Shown piece after piece: positions 35,750-45,301 of a stretch of DNA of 64,000 nt. The DNA comes from Neorhizobium galegae. GTDB lineage: Bacteria > Pseudomonadota > Alphaproteobacteria > Rhizobiales > Rhizobiaceae. Within the stretch, counting starts at the first letter, position 1, and every line of letters starts with the position of its first letter. The notes under the pieces are model-generated. The model saw only the letters and a list, made by a program, of their open reading frames with translations, had not been told where the DNA came from and did no database searches. The stretch spans positions 144,537 to 208,536 of the forward strand of contig NZ_JAGIPH010000008.1 in the NCBI RefSeq assembly GCF_017877135.1, read 5' to 3'. A program made the translations under genes and the position numbers.

Positions 35750-37107
35750 GCCGTCCGCTTCCCGTCATTCTTATAGACGACGACCGCGACCTGTTGCGCG
35801 CCACGGCCCAGACACTCGATCTCGCCGGCTTTTCCGTCTCGGCTTTCTCGTCTGCCGGTGAGGCCTTGCCGATGATTTCGGCGGATTTTGCCGGCGTCGT
35901 CATCTCGGATATCCGCATGCCGCGCATCGACGGGCTGGAACTGTTTGCGCGGGTGCAGGCCATCGATTCCGATATTCCCGTCGTGCTGGTAACCGGCCAT
36001 GGCGATATCCCGATGGCAGTCGGCGCCATCAAGGACGGCGCCTATGACTTCATCGCAAAGCCCTATGCAGCCGACAGGTTGGTTCAATGTGTTGAGCGGG
36101 CCGGCGAAAAGCGGGCCTTGATCCTAGAAAACCGGAGCTTGCGCGAGGTGCGATCGGGCGATGACGACGGCCTGCCGCTGATCGGCCAGACGCCGGTCAT
36201 GCAGCGCCTGCGCCACACGCTGCGCCAGATCGCCGATACGGATGTGGATGTGCTGCTGACTGGCGAAACCGGCACCGGCAAGGAGGTGGTGGCAAGCCTG
36301 CTGCACCGCTGGAGCCGGCGGGCAGCGGGAAATTTCGTCGCGCTGAACTGCGGCGCCCTGCCGGAACAGATCATGGAAAGCGAGTTGTTCGGCCATGAGC
36401 AGGGGGCCTTCACTGGCGCGCAGAAGCGCCGCGTCGGGCGCATCGAGCACTCGAGCGGTGGCACGCTGTTTCTCGATGAAATCGAAAGCATGCCGACGGG
36501 CACGCAGGTGCAGATGCTGCGCGTGCTGGAAATGCGCGAAGTCACTCCGCTTGGCACCAACGAAGTCCGCCCGGTGGATTTGCGCGTCGTTGCCGCGGCC
36601 AAGGTGGATCTCGGCGATCCAGCCGAGCGGCGGGATTTTCGCGAAGACCTGTATTATCGGCTGAACGTCGTGACGCTGTCCATTCCGCCGCTTCGCGAGC
36701 GCCGGGCCGACGTGCCGCTTCTGTTCCGCTATTTTACGCAGCGTGCTGCCAATCGCTTCTCGCGGGCGCTGCCTGCGTTGACGCCTGCCGTTTCACACCA
36801 TCTGGCGAGCCATGACTGGCCGGGCAATGTGCGTGAACTGACCCATTATGCCGAGCGTTTCGTGCTGGGGCTCGAACCATCGCTGGAAGCGGCAACGCCC
36901 GGTGACGCGCCGCGCATCATCGACAGCGGGCAATCCCTGCCCGACCGGCTGGCCCGTCTGGAAGCGGAGATCATCCGCGAAACGCTCGCCAAGAACGGCG
37001 GGGATGTGCGCCTGACGCTGGAAGCCCTCGGCATTCCGCGCAAGACATTCTACGACAAGCTGCAGCGCCACGGCATCGTGCGGGGCGAATTTTCCGGCCG
37101 TGTCTGA
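35746..37107 (+). CDS. dctD: Sigma-54-dependent response regulator DctD
   Basis: A 453-residue NtrC-class activator. The receiver domain (residues 5-120, D55 the phosphoacceptor) is followed by the AAA+ domain (about 145-380), with Walker A 'GETGTGKE', the sigma-54-contact loop GAFTGA and Walker B 'GGTLFLDEIE'. A Fis-type helix-turn-helix lies at the end ('DVRLTLEALGIPRKTFYDKLQRHGI'). All parts are intact. Its target is the TGGCACG-N4-TTGCT promoter of dctA via the GTGCGG/CGCAC site. Confidence 0.95.
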   Translation: MSRPLPVILIDDDRDLLRATAQTLDLAGFSVSAFSSAGEALPMISADFAGVVISDIRMPRIDGLELFARVQAIDSDIPVVLVTGHGDIPMAVGAIKDGAYDFIAKPYAADRLVQCVERAGEKRALILENRSLREVRSGDDDGLPLIGQTPVMQRLRHTLRQIADTDVDVLLTGETGTGKEVVASLLHRWSRRAAGNFVALNCGALPEQIMESELFGHEQGAFTGAQKRRVGRIEHSSGGTLFLDEIESMPTGTQVQMLRVLEMREVTPLGTNEVRPVDLRVVAAAKVDLGDPAERRDFREDLYYRLNVVTLSIPPLRERRADVPLLFRYFTQRAANRFSRALPALTPAVSHHLASHDWPGNVRELTHYAERFVLGLEPSLEAATPGDAPRIIDSGQSLPDRLARLEAEIIRETLAKNGGDVRLTLEALGIPRKTFYDKLQRHGIVRGEFSGRV

Positions 37108-37121
37108 AAAATCTTGGGCTG

Positions 37122-40043
37122 TCAGGGCTCGGCAATCAGCTGGCGGATGCGGGTGGCCATGGCCTCCATGGCAAAAGGCTTGGTCATCACATGCATGCCA
37201 GGCTCCAGATTGTTCTGGTTGAGCACGGCATTTTCCGCATAGCCGGTGATGAACAGGATTTTCAGCCCCGGACGCCGCGCCCGCGCCGCATCGGCAAGCT
37301 GACGCCCGTTGATGCCGTTCGGCAGCCCGACATCGGTCACCATCAGGTCGATGCGATCGCTGGCTTCGAGGAAGGGCAGGGCGCTTGCGGCATCCTCGGC
37401 TTCCAGCGCGCGGTAGCCCAGTTCCTCCAGCACCTCGACGATGAGAACGCGCACCAGCGGCTCGTCATCCACCACAAGAACAGTCTCGCCAGCACCCTGC
37501 ACCATGCCGTTTGCGGCAGCGGGCAGGGGTTCTGCAGGCGCTTCCTGTCCGGCGTGGCGCGGCAGGTAGAGAAGGACTTCAGTGCCCGCGCCGGGGGCTG
37601 TCACGATCACGGCCCGTCCCCCCGATTGGCGGGCAAAACCGTAGATCATCGAAAGGCCAAGACCGGTGCCCTGGCCAATCGGTTTGGTGGTGAAGAACGG
37701 ATCGAAAGCGCGGCTTGCCACATCAGGCGTCATGCCTGTTCCCGTATCGCGCACCGAAAGCACCACGTAATCGCCGGGGCTCAGGTTCCTTTCGGCCGCA
37801 AGATCGTCGGAATACGGTTGCTTGAAGGTGCGGATGGTCAGGCGCCCGCCATTCACCATCGCGTCGCGCGCGTTGATGGCAAGGTTCAACAACGCGTTTT
37901 CCAGCTGGCCCGGATCGACAAGAACCGACCATAGTTCAGGATCGAGCGAGGTCTCGATGGAAATTTCCGGACCGACCGAGCGACGGATCAGTTCCTCCAT
38001 GCCAAGCACCAGGGCGTTAGCGTCAGTGGTGCGCGGATCGAGCGTCTGGCGACGGGAAAAGGCCAGCAGACGGTGGGTGAGGGCGGCTGCCCGCTTCGTT
38101 GCCCCTTGCGCGGCACCGACATATTTTTCGGCGTCCGCAATACGCCCCTGTCCGAGCCTGAGGTTGATCAGCTCGAGGCTGCCGCTGATGCCGGCGAGAA
38201 TATTGTTGAAATCATGCGCGAGCCCGCCAGTTAGCTGGCCGACGGCTTCCATCTTCTGCGCCTGGCGCAAGGCCTCCTCGGAGGCCGCAAGCGCGGCTGC
38301 AGCTTTCTTTTCCGCCGTAATGTCGCGACCGCTGCCATAAATCAGCGCGCCGTCAGCCGCCGCAACCCAGGAAATCCAGCGATAACCGCCATTCGAGCAG
38401 CGGTAGCGGTTTTCAAACGGGGGGAATGTGCCGGACAGGTTCCGCGCGAACGTGGCCTTTGTGGCGGCGACGTCCTCGGCGACGATGAAGTCCAGAACGG
38501 AGCGATTGAGCATCTCGTCCTCCCGCCAGCCGAGGATCTTGGTGACGGCGGGATTGACGGCGCGAAACCTGCCCATCTGGTCGATGACGACGTTGATATC
38601 CTGCGTGTTGCGCCAGATCTGGTCGCGTTCGCGTGTGCGCTGCTCAACTTCGGCTTCAAGCGAACTTGCGAGCTGCTGCAGCGCCTGTTCGGCCTTGATG
38701 CGTTCGATGGCGGTGTGGGCGCGTGAGGCGACCTCCCGGATGAAATCGATGTCATCCTCGGCCCAGGTGCGAACCTTGGCACAGTTGACGAAGAAGGCCG
38801 CAACGATCTCGTTCTTTTCCACGACGCCGACATTGACAAAGGAGCGGGCACTGCGGGCAATCAGCGCGTCTGCAGCTGCGCTCACGCGCGGATCGAGCGT
38901 GACATCCGAGACCGCAACCACCTTGTCACGCAGCACGTCTGCGACAAGATCGGGAAGCGGGCGAAGATCCATATCGGCGCGGATATCGACAACACCCCGG
39001 GCATTCCAGGCCTGCAGGATGGTAAAGGCGGTAAGGTCCGGTGCGACCATGCCGTAACCCACACGGTCGGCCTCCAGCGTTTCACCGAGGATGCGGGACG
39101 CTGAAAGAGCAATCGCGTCGACATTCCACAACGACTGGATCTCCCGCGTGAGACGCACCAGAGCATCGCGCCGCGAATCGGATCGGCGACGTTCGGTCAC
39201 ATCGCTTGCCGCGCCGAACCATTCGGTGATCTCGCCCTTTGCATCGAGAACCGGCACGGCACGGGAAAAGACCCAGCCGATCGACCGGTCGGCCTTGCGG
39301 ATACGATGCTCCATCTGGAAAGGCCGCTTGGTGCGGATCGCCCGTCCGATGGCAGCCCCGATCGGCGGTTGGTCTTCGGCGGGCAAATAATCCTCGATCC
39401 AGCGAGAACTGGGGCGGTCGAGATTTTCCAGAAATCCCCGTCCATCGAGCTGGCGCATCTCGATCCAGTCCGGGCTGACGCGGAAAATCGCATCGGATGT
39501 TGCAAGCGTCAGCGCCCGGAACTGCTCCTCGCTTTCGCGCAGCCGTCTCTGGCTAAGAACCATCTGCGTCGTTTCCACCACGATAGCGATGACGCCGGCG
39601 GGTTTGCCGCTTTCGTCCATGACAGGCGAATAATCGAGGTTCATCCACACCGGCTCGGGCACGCCATTGCGCACGAGCGTCAGTTCCTGGTCGCGGTAGT
39701 GCAGCGTCGAGCCGGAAAGACCAACTCGCATCACATTATCGTTGAAATCTGCAATTTCTGCCCAGCCTTCGCGCACCTTGGAGCCGAGAAGCTGCGGGTG
39801 GCGATTGCCTGCAAAGACCGAATAGGCGTCGTTATAGATCATAATGCCGTCTTCGCCCCATAACAGCACGATGGGGACGGACGAGCCAAGAAGCATGCTG
39901 GTGACGGATTTCAGGCTCTGGGGCCATTCCTCCAGGGGGCCGAGACGGGTCTTTGACCAGTCGAAGGCGCGAATAAGCGCACCCAGCTGGCCACCGCCAA
40001 CGGGGAAGGGGATATTGGCCGTTACCGTTCCGTCCGCTGCCAT
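37122..40043 (-). CDS. PAS/GAF hybrid sensor histidine kinase
   Basis: A 973-residue soluble hybrid kinase. Domains in order are a PAS-like domain (about residues 20-165), a second PAS (170-290), GAF (about 295-450), a coiled segment and a third PAS (about 470-590). HisKA follows with H610 in 'GGLAHDFNNILAG', then HATPase ('NLAINARDAM', 'DTGTGM', 'GTGLGLSMIYGFA') and a C-terminal receiver with D904 in 'MVTDVGLPNG'. No membrane segments, so the signal is internal. It is 132 bases downstream of the LOV pair on the same strand but may have its own promoter. Signal and output are unknown. Confidence 0.87.
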   Translation of the reverse strand: MAADGTVTANIPFPVGGGQLGALIRAFDWSKTRLGPLEEWPQSLKSVTSMLLGSSVPIVLLWGEDGIMIYNDAYSVFAGNRHPQLLGSKVREGWAEIADFNDNVMRVGLSGSTLHYRDQELTLVRNGVPEPVWMNLDYSPVMDESGKPAGVIAIVVETTQMVLSQRRLRESEEQFRALTLATSDAIFRVSPDWIEMRQLDGRGFLENLDRPSSRWIEDYLPAEDQPPIGAAIGRAIRTKRPFQMEHRIRKADRSIGWVFSRAVPVLDAKGEITEWFGAASDVTERRRSDSRRDALVRLTREIQSLWNVDAIALSASRILGETLEADRVGYGMVAPDLTAFTILQAWNARGVVDIRADMDLRPLPDLVADVLRDKVVAVSDVTLDPRVSAAADALIARSARSFVNVGVVEKNEIVAAFFVNCAKVRTWAEDDIDFIREVASRAHTAIERIKAEQALQQLASSLEAEVEQRTRERDQIWRNTQDINVVIDQMGRFRAVNPAVTKILGWREDEMLNRSVLDFIVAEDVAATKATFARNLSGTFPPFENRYRCSNGGYRWISWVAAADGALIYGSGRDITAEKKAAAALAASEEALRQAQKMEAVGQLTGGLAHDFNNILAGISGSLELINLRLGQGRIADAEKYVGAAQGATKRAAALTHRLLAFSRRQTLDPRTTDANALVLGMEELIRRSVGPEISIETSLDPELWSVLVDPGQLENALLNLAINARDAMVNGGRLTIRTFKQPYSDDLAAERNLSPGDYVVLSVRDTGTGMTPDVASRAFDPFFTTKPIGQGTGLGLSMIYGFARQSGGRAVIVTAPGAGTEVLLYLPRHAGQEAPAEPLPAAANGMVQGAGETVLVVDDEPLVRVLIVEVLEELGYRALEAEDAASALPFLEASDRIDLMVTDVGLPNGINGRQLADAARARRPGLKILFITGYAENAVLNQNNLEPGMHVMTKPFAMEAMATRIRQLIAEP

Positions 40044-40175
40044 GCGCCATCCATGCTTTTGCCACTGACGCCACGGCGACGACTGTCATGGCCGGTCATC
40101 CATTGGCGATTGCGCGAACCATTTAGCGTCAACAGAGGCACTCTATCAATCACTTCTACACAACGTCTTCCTACT

Positions 40176-40592
40176 TTAGTGCGCCATCTTGAGCCATGGC
40201 GCCGGCACGAGGCTGGGCGGAAAGGCACCGCGTCTTTCGCCCTCCACAAACCGTTCGATAAAGGCCAGCGCGTGTTCCAGCCCGTTCATCGTATAGGGTT
40301 TTTCAATCGCGCCCAGCGCACCGGCAAAATCCTCCGGAATGCGCTTCAGGTTGCCGGTCATGAAGACGTAAGGCACACCCTTTTCGCGCAGGTGATAGCC
40401 GACCTCGATGCCACTCGGCCCATCGAGAAGCTGGATATCGACAAAGGCGAAGTCCAGCGCCTGATGATCGGCAAGCACCTTTGCCTCTTCGCTCGACATG
40501 GCCTGACCGATGACCGCATGGCCCGCCGCCTGCAGCTCGCTTTCCAGCTCCAGCGCCAGCAGTGCCTCGTCTTCCACGATCAGTATATTCAC
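40176..40592 (-). CDS. Single-domain response regulator (LovR-like)
   Basis: A 138-residue CheY-type receiver with no output domain. The acidic pair E7-D8, phosphoacceptor D52 ('FVDIQLLDG'), the Thr in 'VFMTGN' and the Lys in 'IEKPYT' are all present. Its ATG overlaps the stop of the LOV kinase gene, so the two are made together. The arrangement matches the LovK-LovR pair of Caulobacter, where the lone receiver removes phosphate and feeds into the general stress response and adhesion; that role is inference here. Confidence 0.82.
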   Translation of the reverse strand: MNILIVEDEALLALELESELQAAGHAVIGQAMSSEEAKVLADHQALDFAFVDIQLLDGPSGIEVGYHLREKGVPYVFMTGNLKRIPEDFAGALGAIEKPYTMNGLEHALAFIERFVEGERRGAFPPSLVPAPWLKMAH

Positions 40593-41734
40593 GATGTCTT
40601 GCCCTCCCCATGGCTGTCTACCGGCAGAAGCACATCCACCACCGTCTCACTTCCATTGATTTCGCGCGTGATCGTCGCGCCGACCTGCCTCGCACAGGTC
40701 TCAAGGATCATCCGGCTAAAATCCTGCTCTTCGCCGCCTGCATCCCGCGCAACGGCCGTATCGCGCATCTCGATATGAAATTGGCCATTCAGCCGTTCCA
40801 CGCAAAGGTGAAGCTTGCCGCCACCGTCGCCGAGGCCCCGGCGCACCGCGTCCGCCACCAGTTCGTGGAGAATAAACGCCAGCGGGGAGGCCTTGGCGGC
40901 CGGAATGAGGACCGGTGACAGGTTGAACGTCAGCTCGATATCATCGCGCCGCACGGCGCCAATCATGTCGGTTGCCAGATCGCGGGCGAAGTCTGCCCCG
41001 TCGAAATGCTCCACATCGGCGGTGGTAAACAGTTTCCTCTGCACGGTGCTCAGTGCCTCGACCCGGCCAAGCACCGAGTGCAGGGTTCTGCGAACCGTAT
41101 CATCCCGGGTGAGGCGCGCCTGCAGCTTCAGGATCGAGGCAATGGTCAGCAGGTTGTTTTTGACGCGGTGGTCCACTTCGTGAACCAGAAGCGTCTTTGC
41201 CTCAAGCGCATCCCTCAGATCCTTCGTGCGCCGGGCCACTTCCTCTTCGGCAAGACTGCGGGCCGCGGCAAGCTCCGACTGCCTTTCCTTCATCCGGGTG
41301 AAATCCAGCTGCGAGGCAAAGAAATAGATCACGTCGCCCGCCTGGCTGCGCACCGGGCTGAGGAACAGCGCATTCCAGAAGGGCGTGCCATCCTTGCGAT
41401 AGTTCAGAACGTCGACGGCAAGGCTCCGTTCGTCCTCGACGGCCGCCCTGATCTGCGCAACCACGGCCTTGTCTGTTTGCGGCCCCTGCAGCAGTCGGCA
41501 ATTGCGACCGATCAGTTCTTCGCGCGCATAGCCGGTCAGCGTCGAAAAAGCGGCATTGGAAAAGATGATCGGATTGTCCGCCTGCCGCGGATCGGTAATG
41601 ATCATCGGCATGCGGGTCGCCTTGAAGGCGGCGGCAAAGGGATCGTCGGAACGATGTTCCGCAAGCAGGCGCTCACCTGCTTCCTCTGCGTCTTTGATGG
41701 AACGGTCACTGACAGTCATGGGCGACGATTTCAC
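40589..41734 (-). CDS. LOV-domain blue-light sensor histidine kinase (LovK-like)
   Basis: A 381-residue soluble kinase. The LOV domain (about residues 33-150) has the photoactive motif G76-R-N-C79-R-LLQG, whose Cys forms the light-induced flavin adduct. A short helix links it to a HisKA_2/HWE-type kinase with H189 in 'EVDHRVKNNLLTIASIL' and a degenerate ATPase part. The last 20 residues are polar. The start is uncertain between GTG 41734 and ATG 41719; residues are numbered from the former. Relatives in Brucella and Caulobacter are functional blue-light receptors. The downstream overlapping receiver is its likely partner. Confidence 0.88.
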   Translation of the reverse strand: MKSSPMTVSDRSIKDAEEAGERLLAEHRSDDPFAAAFKATRMPMIITDPRQADNPIIFSNAAFSTLTGYAREELIGRNCRLLQGPQTDKAVVAQIRAAVEDERSLAVDVLNYRKDGTPFWNALFLSPVRSQAGDVIYFFASQLDFTRMKERQSELAAARSLAEEEVARRTKDLRDALEAKTLLVHEVDHRVKNNLLTIASILKLQARLTRDDTVRRTLHSVLGRVEALSTVQRKLFTTADVEHFDGADFARDLATDMIGAVRRDDIELTFNLSPVLIPAAKASPLAFILHELVADAVRRGLGDGGGKLHLCVERLNGQFHIEMRDTAVARDAGGEEQDFSRMILETCARQVGATITREINGSETVVDVLLPVDSHGEGKTS

Positions 41735-41817
41735 TCCATTCCAAGCGAAGGAGCCAAACGGGGTTGCCCCCGCTTGGTTCCTTTGATGGGTTGAAAAACC
41801 GACCCGGAAGAGCAGCC

Positions 41818-43227
41818 TCAGGCGGCGGCGCGAATGAGCGCAAGCCCCTCCTGCAGCAGGGCAAGTGCGGCTTCCTCACTCTCAGCTTCCACGTAGCACC
41901 GCATTTCCGGCGCATTGCCGGAGGGGCGCAAGTGGATGATGCGGCCATCCTCGAGCGTGACGCGCAAACCATCCACATCGCTCACCGAACGCACGCCGCC
42001 CAACGGCTTCAGGAACAGCGCCAGATTATCCGGCGAGGCGCGCAGACGTGCCATCAGGGCAGCGCTCGTCTCGACAGGAAAGTTTTCCAGCCGGTCGGCG
42101 GCGGCAACCGGGAGCCGGAAGTCCCCCGCCAGAGCCGAAAGAGATTTGCCTAGGCTCTTGGCAAGATAAAGCGTTGCCAGCACCGGCAGGAAACTGTCGC
42201 GTGTCGGAAGCGCCGTCAGCGCCTTCCCGTTCTTGTCGAAGCTAGAGGCCGTCAGCAGCCCGCCATTGGCTTCAAAACCCATGACCGCCGTCTCACCGGC
42301 ATCCAACGCCTGCTGCATGCCCTCGATCACGAAGGGCGAGCCGACGCGGGTGCGGATGACGCGGAAATCTCCGGTCGCCTCGATGCCCGAATTGGAGGTA
42401 ACCGGCGTTACCACGACCTTTGCGCCGAGAAATCCGGCTGCAATCAGGCCAAGCAGATCGCCGCGCAGCGGCAGGCCCGTCTCATCGGTCACCAGCGGCC
42501 GGTCACCGTCACCATCGGCGGAAACCACGGCATCGAGCGCATGTTCGGCAGTCCAGGCCTTGAAGAGAGCGATCGAATCTTCGGAGACCGCCTCCGTATC
42601 GACCGGAATGAAGTGATCCGACCGGCCGAGGGCCAGGACTTTGGCGCCATAAAATTCAAGGATCGAGACAAGCCAATCGCGCGCCACCGTGCTGTGCTGA
42701 TAGACACCGATGGTAAGACCAGCCAAGGCACCGGCCGGCAGGATATGTTCATTGCGGGCGCGAAACATCGCCTCGGCCTCGGCCGCTTCGCTCGGCGCCG
42801 TCCCCGGCGTCAGCTCCAGGTTTTTGTCCGCCATCTGCTCGGCGAGCGCCGTGATGGCCAGTTCGTCCCGTTTGTCGATCTCGCCATCGGGCCGGTAGAA
42901 CTTGATGCCGTTGCGATCGGCGGGAATATGCGATCCGGTGATCATCAAGGAGGCGGCGCCATGCGTCATCGCATAAAGCGCAAGCGCCGGCGTCGGGATG
43001 GCGCCGCAATCGATCGGTGCAAGCCCCGCGCGCTTAAGCGCGCCGATGCAGGTTGCCATGATATCGGGCGAGGAGGGGCGAAAATCGCCGGCCACGAAAA
43101 TCCGCGCGCCGGGCTTTGCCTTGCCGCTTTCCAGCAGATACTGCGCATAGGCCGTTGCATAGAGCGCCGATGCGCGCCCTTCCAGTTCCGTCACAAGGCC
43201 GCGCAGGCCGCTGGTTCCAAACTTCAT
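41818..43227 (-). CDS. Phosphomannomutase/phosphoglucomutase family enzyme
   Basis: A 469-residue alpha-D-phosphohexomutase. Signatures are the N-terminal 'FGTSGLRG', the active-site serine loop 'MITGSHIPADRNGIKFY', the metal loop 'SADGDGDRP', the sugar loop 'FEANGG' and the phosphate loop 'RPSGNAPEMR'. It interconverts hexose 1- and 6-phosphates, probably mannose phosphates for polysaccharide or mannose metabolism. The second ATG of an ATGATG pair (43227) is chosen, six bases after AAGGA. The gene upstream on the same strand encodes an AGE-family sugar isomerase. Confidence 0.85.
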   Translation of the reverse strand: MKFGTSGLRGLVTELEGRASALYATAYAQYLLESGKAKPGARIFVAGDFRPSSPDIMATCIGALKRAGLAPIDCGAIPTPALALYAMTHGAASLMITGSHIPADRNGIKFYRPDGEIDKRDELAITALAEQMADKNLELTPGTAPSEAAEAEAMFRARNEHILPAGALAGLTIGVYQHSTVARDWLVSILEFYGAKVLALGRSDHFIPVDTEAVSEDSIALFKAWTAEHALDAVVSADGDGDRPLVTDETGLPLRGDLLGLIAAGFLGAKVVVTPVTSNSGIEATGDFRVIRTRVGSPFVIEGMQQALDAGETAVMGFEANGGLLTASSFDKNGKALTALPTRDSFLPVLATLYLAKSLGKSLSALAGDFRLPVAAADRLENFPVETSAALMARLRASPDNLALFLKPLGGVRSVSDVDGLRVTLEDGRIIHLRPSGNAPEMRCYVEAESEEAALALLQEGLALIRAAA

Positions 43228-43351
43228 CATCGTTCCTTCCATGAAGGGCCGCGATCCTTGTCGGGAAAGGAGCGCGCCCAAGGTCTTGGGGCATATTGGC
43301 GGGAAAGGGGCTAAACGCATCCTCTGGCGGGCAGAGCGTCCGGCGAGGCCG

Positions 43352-44608
43352 TCAGGCTGCTTTGGATGTTTGCTCCGAAAGTGTCTGAAAGCAGTCCCTC
43401 AGTTCATAGATAGCGCAAAGGATATGGTAAAAGGAACTGGCCGGAGCAGGCTCCTCGACAAACTGACCATCGGCGCTCAGTTTGTCGCGCCAGAGGCCGG
43501 GGAGGGGCACCTTCAGGAAAACATCGAGCGCTGCGCAAGCCGCAAGCACCGAGGCGAGATACCGCTCCCGCTCGGCGCCGCTCGAAAGAACCGCAAGCTT
43601 TGCCGCGCTCTTGATCCATTCCGTCTGCGGCCACAGCCGCGCCAACGGATCGGCGACGGAAAAATCATCGTTCAAGGCCATGATTGCCACCTTGCGGGTG
43701 GCACAGATGCCGTACTGCTCGCCGATCTCGAACAGCCGACGCGCCTTGGCAAGGGCGCCCGTGTCGCCGCGCCGTTCTGCCCAGCGCGCCAGAAGCCAGG
43801 CCCATTCGAACTGGTGGCCGGGCTCCATGATGCGGCCTTTCGCGCCCTCGAACGGGGCCCATTCGCCATTGAAGAATTCCCGCAACCCGCCGCTTGTCGC
43901 ATCGATGAAGCGGCGCATGCAAAGCCCGGCAATTTCATCCGAGAGCGCGCGCCAGGCGGCTTCGTCAAAGCCCGCCTGTGCCTCGCAGGCAAGGCTTGCC
44001 TCAAAGAGGTGCATATGCGGATTGGAGCATAAGGGCAGGCGGCGCGGAACGGCCTCTTCAAAGCCCGCTTCCGCATGTGCATAGCCGGCCTTCAGCCGGG
44101 CAAGCATCTGAGAGGCGCGCTGCGCCATCGCAGTTGTCGTGTCCGGAAATGCCTTGGCCGTGTAGACGAAGGAGAGGATCGCAAACGCCTGGTTATAGAG
44201 ATCAAAGCTGTCGTCGGTCATCTCCCCCTCGGCGGTGGCAAGGGCGCCGTAGAAGCCATTCTCCAGCAGGTAGACACGATCAAAGAACTTAAGGCCCTGC
44301 TCAGTCGGCGTCTGCCAGTCCCCATCCCAGCCCCGGCAACCGGCCTCGGCAAAACAATAAACCTGGCGTGGCTGGACGCGGGAGCGGCGTGGAACGCTTG
44401 TCGCCAGACCGGAAAGATCGATGGTTTCGACAAACCCTCCTGCCTCTCCCTGAAAACCTTTCGCACGCCAGAGCGGCAGGGCCTCCGCATGCAGCCAGTG
44501 TTCGAGTTTATCCTGGGCCTGGGTAAGTTCTTCGAGCATGGCGCTTGTCATATCCACAAATGCAGGGGCGACAGGATGTTCCGCAGAGCAAAACACTGTT
44601 CGATCCAT
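43352..44608 (-). CDS. AGE-family mannose/N-acylglucosamine isomerase
   Basis: A 418-residue (alpha/alpha)6-barrel protein of the N-acylglucosamine 2-epimerase superfamily. Members include mannose isomerase, mannose-6-phosphate isomerase and cellobiose epimerase. Conserved segments include 'RVQPRQVYCFAEAG', 'DLYNQAFAILSF', 'NPHMHLFEASLAC' and 'MEPGHQFEWAWLLARW', with the catalytic His residues of the barrel. Together with the phosphohexomutase it suggests mannose or fructose interconversion. The start is unsure: ATG 44608 and ATG 44551 are both possible and neither has a strong ribosome-binding site. Confidence 0.75.
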   Translation of the reverse strand: MDRTVFCSAEHPVAPAFVDMTSAMLEELTQAQDKLEHWLHAEALPLWRAKGFQGEAGGFVETIDLSGLATSVPRRSRVQPRQVYCFAEAGCRGWDGDWQTPTEQGLKFFDRVYLLENGFYGALATAEGEMTDDSFDLYNQAFAILSFVYTAKAFPDTTTAMAQRASQMLARLKAGYAHAEAGFEEAVPRRLPLCSNPHMHLFEASLACEAQAGFDEAAWRALSDEIAGLCMRRFIDATSGGLREFFNGEWAPFEGAKGRIMEPGHQFEWAWLLARWAERRGDTGALAKARRLFEIGEQYGICATRKVAIMALNDDFSVADPLARLWPQTEWIKSAAKLAVLSSGAERERYLASVLAACAALDVFLKVPLPGLWRDKLSADGQFVEEPAPASSFYHILCAIYELRDCFQTLSEQTSKAA

Positions 44609-44829
44609 TGGCAAATCAACCCGGTAGGGGTCACGAACTCATAGGCATGAAGCATATTTCTTTCTTATGACCATGGGAAGACTTGATGTTGCATCGCAAC
44701 GCAACTGCTGCGACGCTGGTTAAAGCCAATCAACTGCCATGGGCGCAGCGCCCGGATAAATCCGATAAAAAATTTGCCAAAGGTGCTTGTGTAATAAAAT
44801 CGCCTCGTCTATACGGGCGCCACTGGTCA

Positions 44830-44906
44830 CGGAGTGTAGCGCAGTCTGGTAGCGCACCACGTTCGGGACGTGGGGGTCGAGTGTTCGAATCACTCCACTC
44901 CGACCA
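44830..44906 (+). tRNA. tRNA-Pro (anticodon CGG)
   Basis: A complete 77-base cloverleaf with encoded CCA. The acceptor CGGAGTG pairs perfectly with CACTCCG, the D-arm has GCGC-AGTCTGGTA-GCGC, the anticodon stem is CCACG/CGTGG around TTCGGGA (anticodon CGG), and the T-loop is TTCGAAT. A strong terminator follows eight bases later. Confidence 0.97.
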
Positions 44907-44913
44907 GTCGAAA

Positions 44914-44937
44914 AGCCCGCATTTGCGGGCTTTTTTC
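44914..44937 (+). terminator. Intrinsic terminator of tRNA-Pro
   Basis: Stem AGCCCGC/GCGGGCT (44914-44920 and 44925-44931) with loop ATTT, followed directly by a run of T. It is the textbook terminator for the tRNA transcript. Confidence 0.92.
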
Positions 44938-45022
44938 GTTTTGGGTGAATTTCGCCTTGTGAGTTCCTCATGACGAAACGGTAGCCTCAGGGGCCAAAAT
45001 GGCCCTGTTTTGGTCATCGCTC

Positions 45023-45251
45023 TCACCAGATGCAAATCCATGACTCCTGGAGGCGACCAATGTTGAGACTCAATTGAGCGACCGACAACAACCACGACAG
45101 GGGCCATTCGGCGAATGTGTCGCAAAAGGCTGAATTGCGCAACATTGATGCCCAGGGGCGCGAGCACCCCATTGTAATGGGAAGACACCCGTCTTCCAGC
45201 TTTCCGCAAGGCAATGCAATGACAAGCTTCCCGTGACATGGTTGCGGGTAC
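45023..45251 (-). pseudogene. MarR-family regulator remnant
   Basis: On the minus strand the frame beginning near 45251 reads 'CHCIALRKAGRRVSSHYNGV' then 'LAPLGINVAQFSLLRHIRR', the N-terminal dimerisation and first DNA-binding helices of MarR proteins. Near 45085-45098 the similarity jumps one frame ('LSVAQLSL...IGRLQESW', the recognition-helix region) and stops soon after. The C-terminal half is absent. A frameshift plus truncation means it is dead. It lies just past the tRNA-Pro terminator at the edge of a gene-poor zone. Confidence 0.65.
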
Positions 45252-45301
45252 ATACCCCCAACTGGCGAGATGCAAGTGGTTTGACCGGGGTCGACCCTCA
45301 T

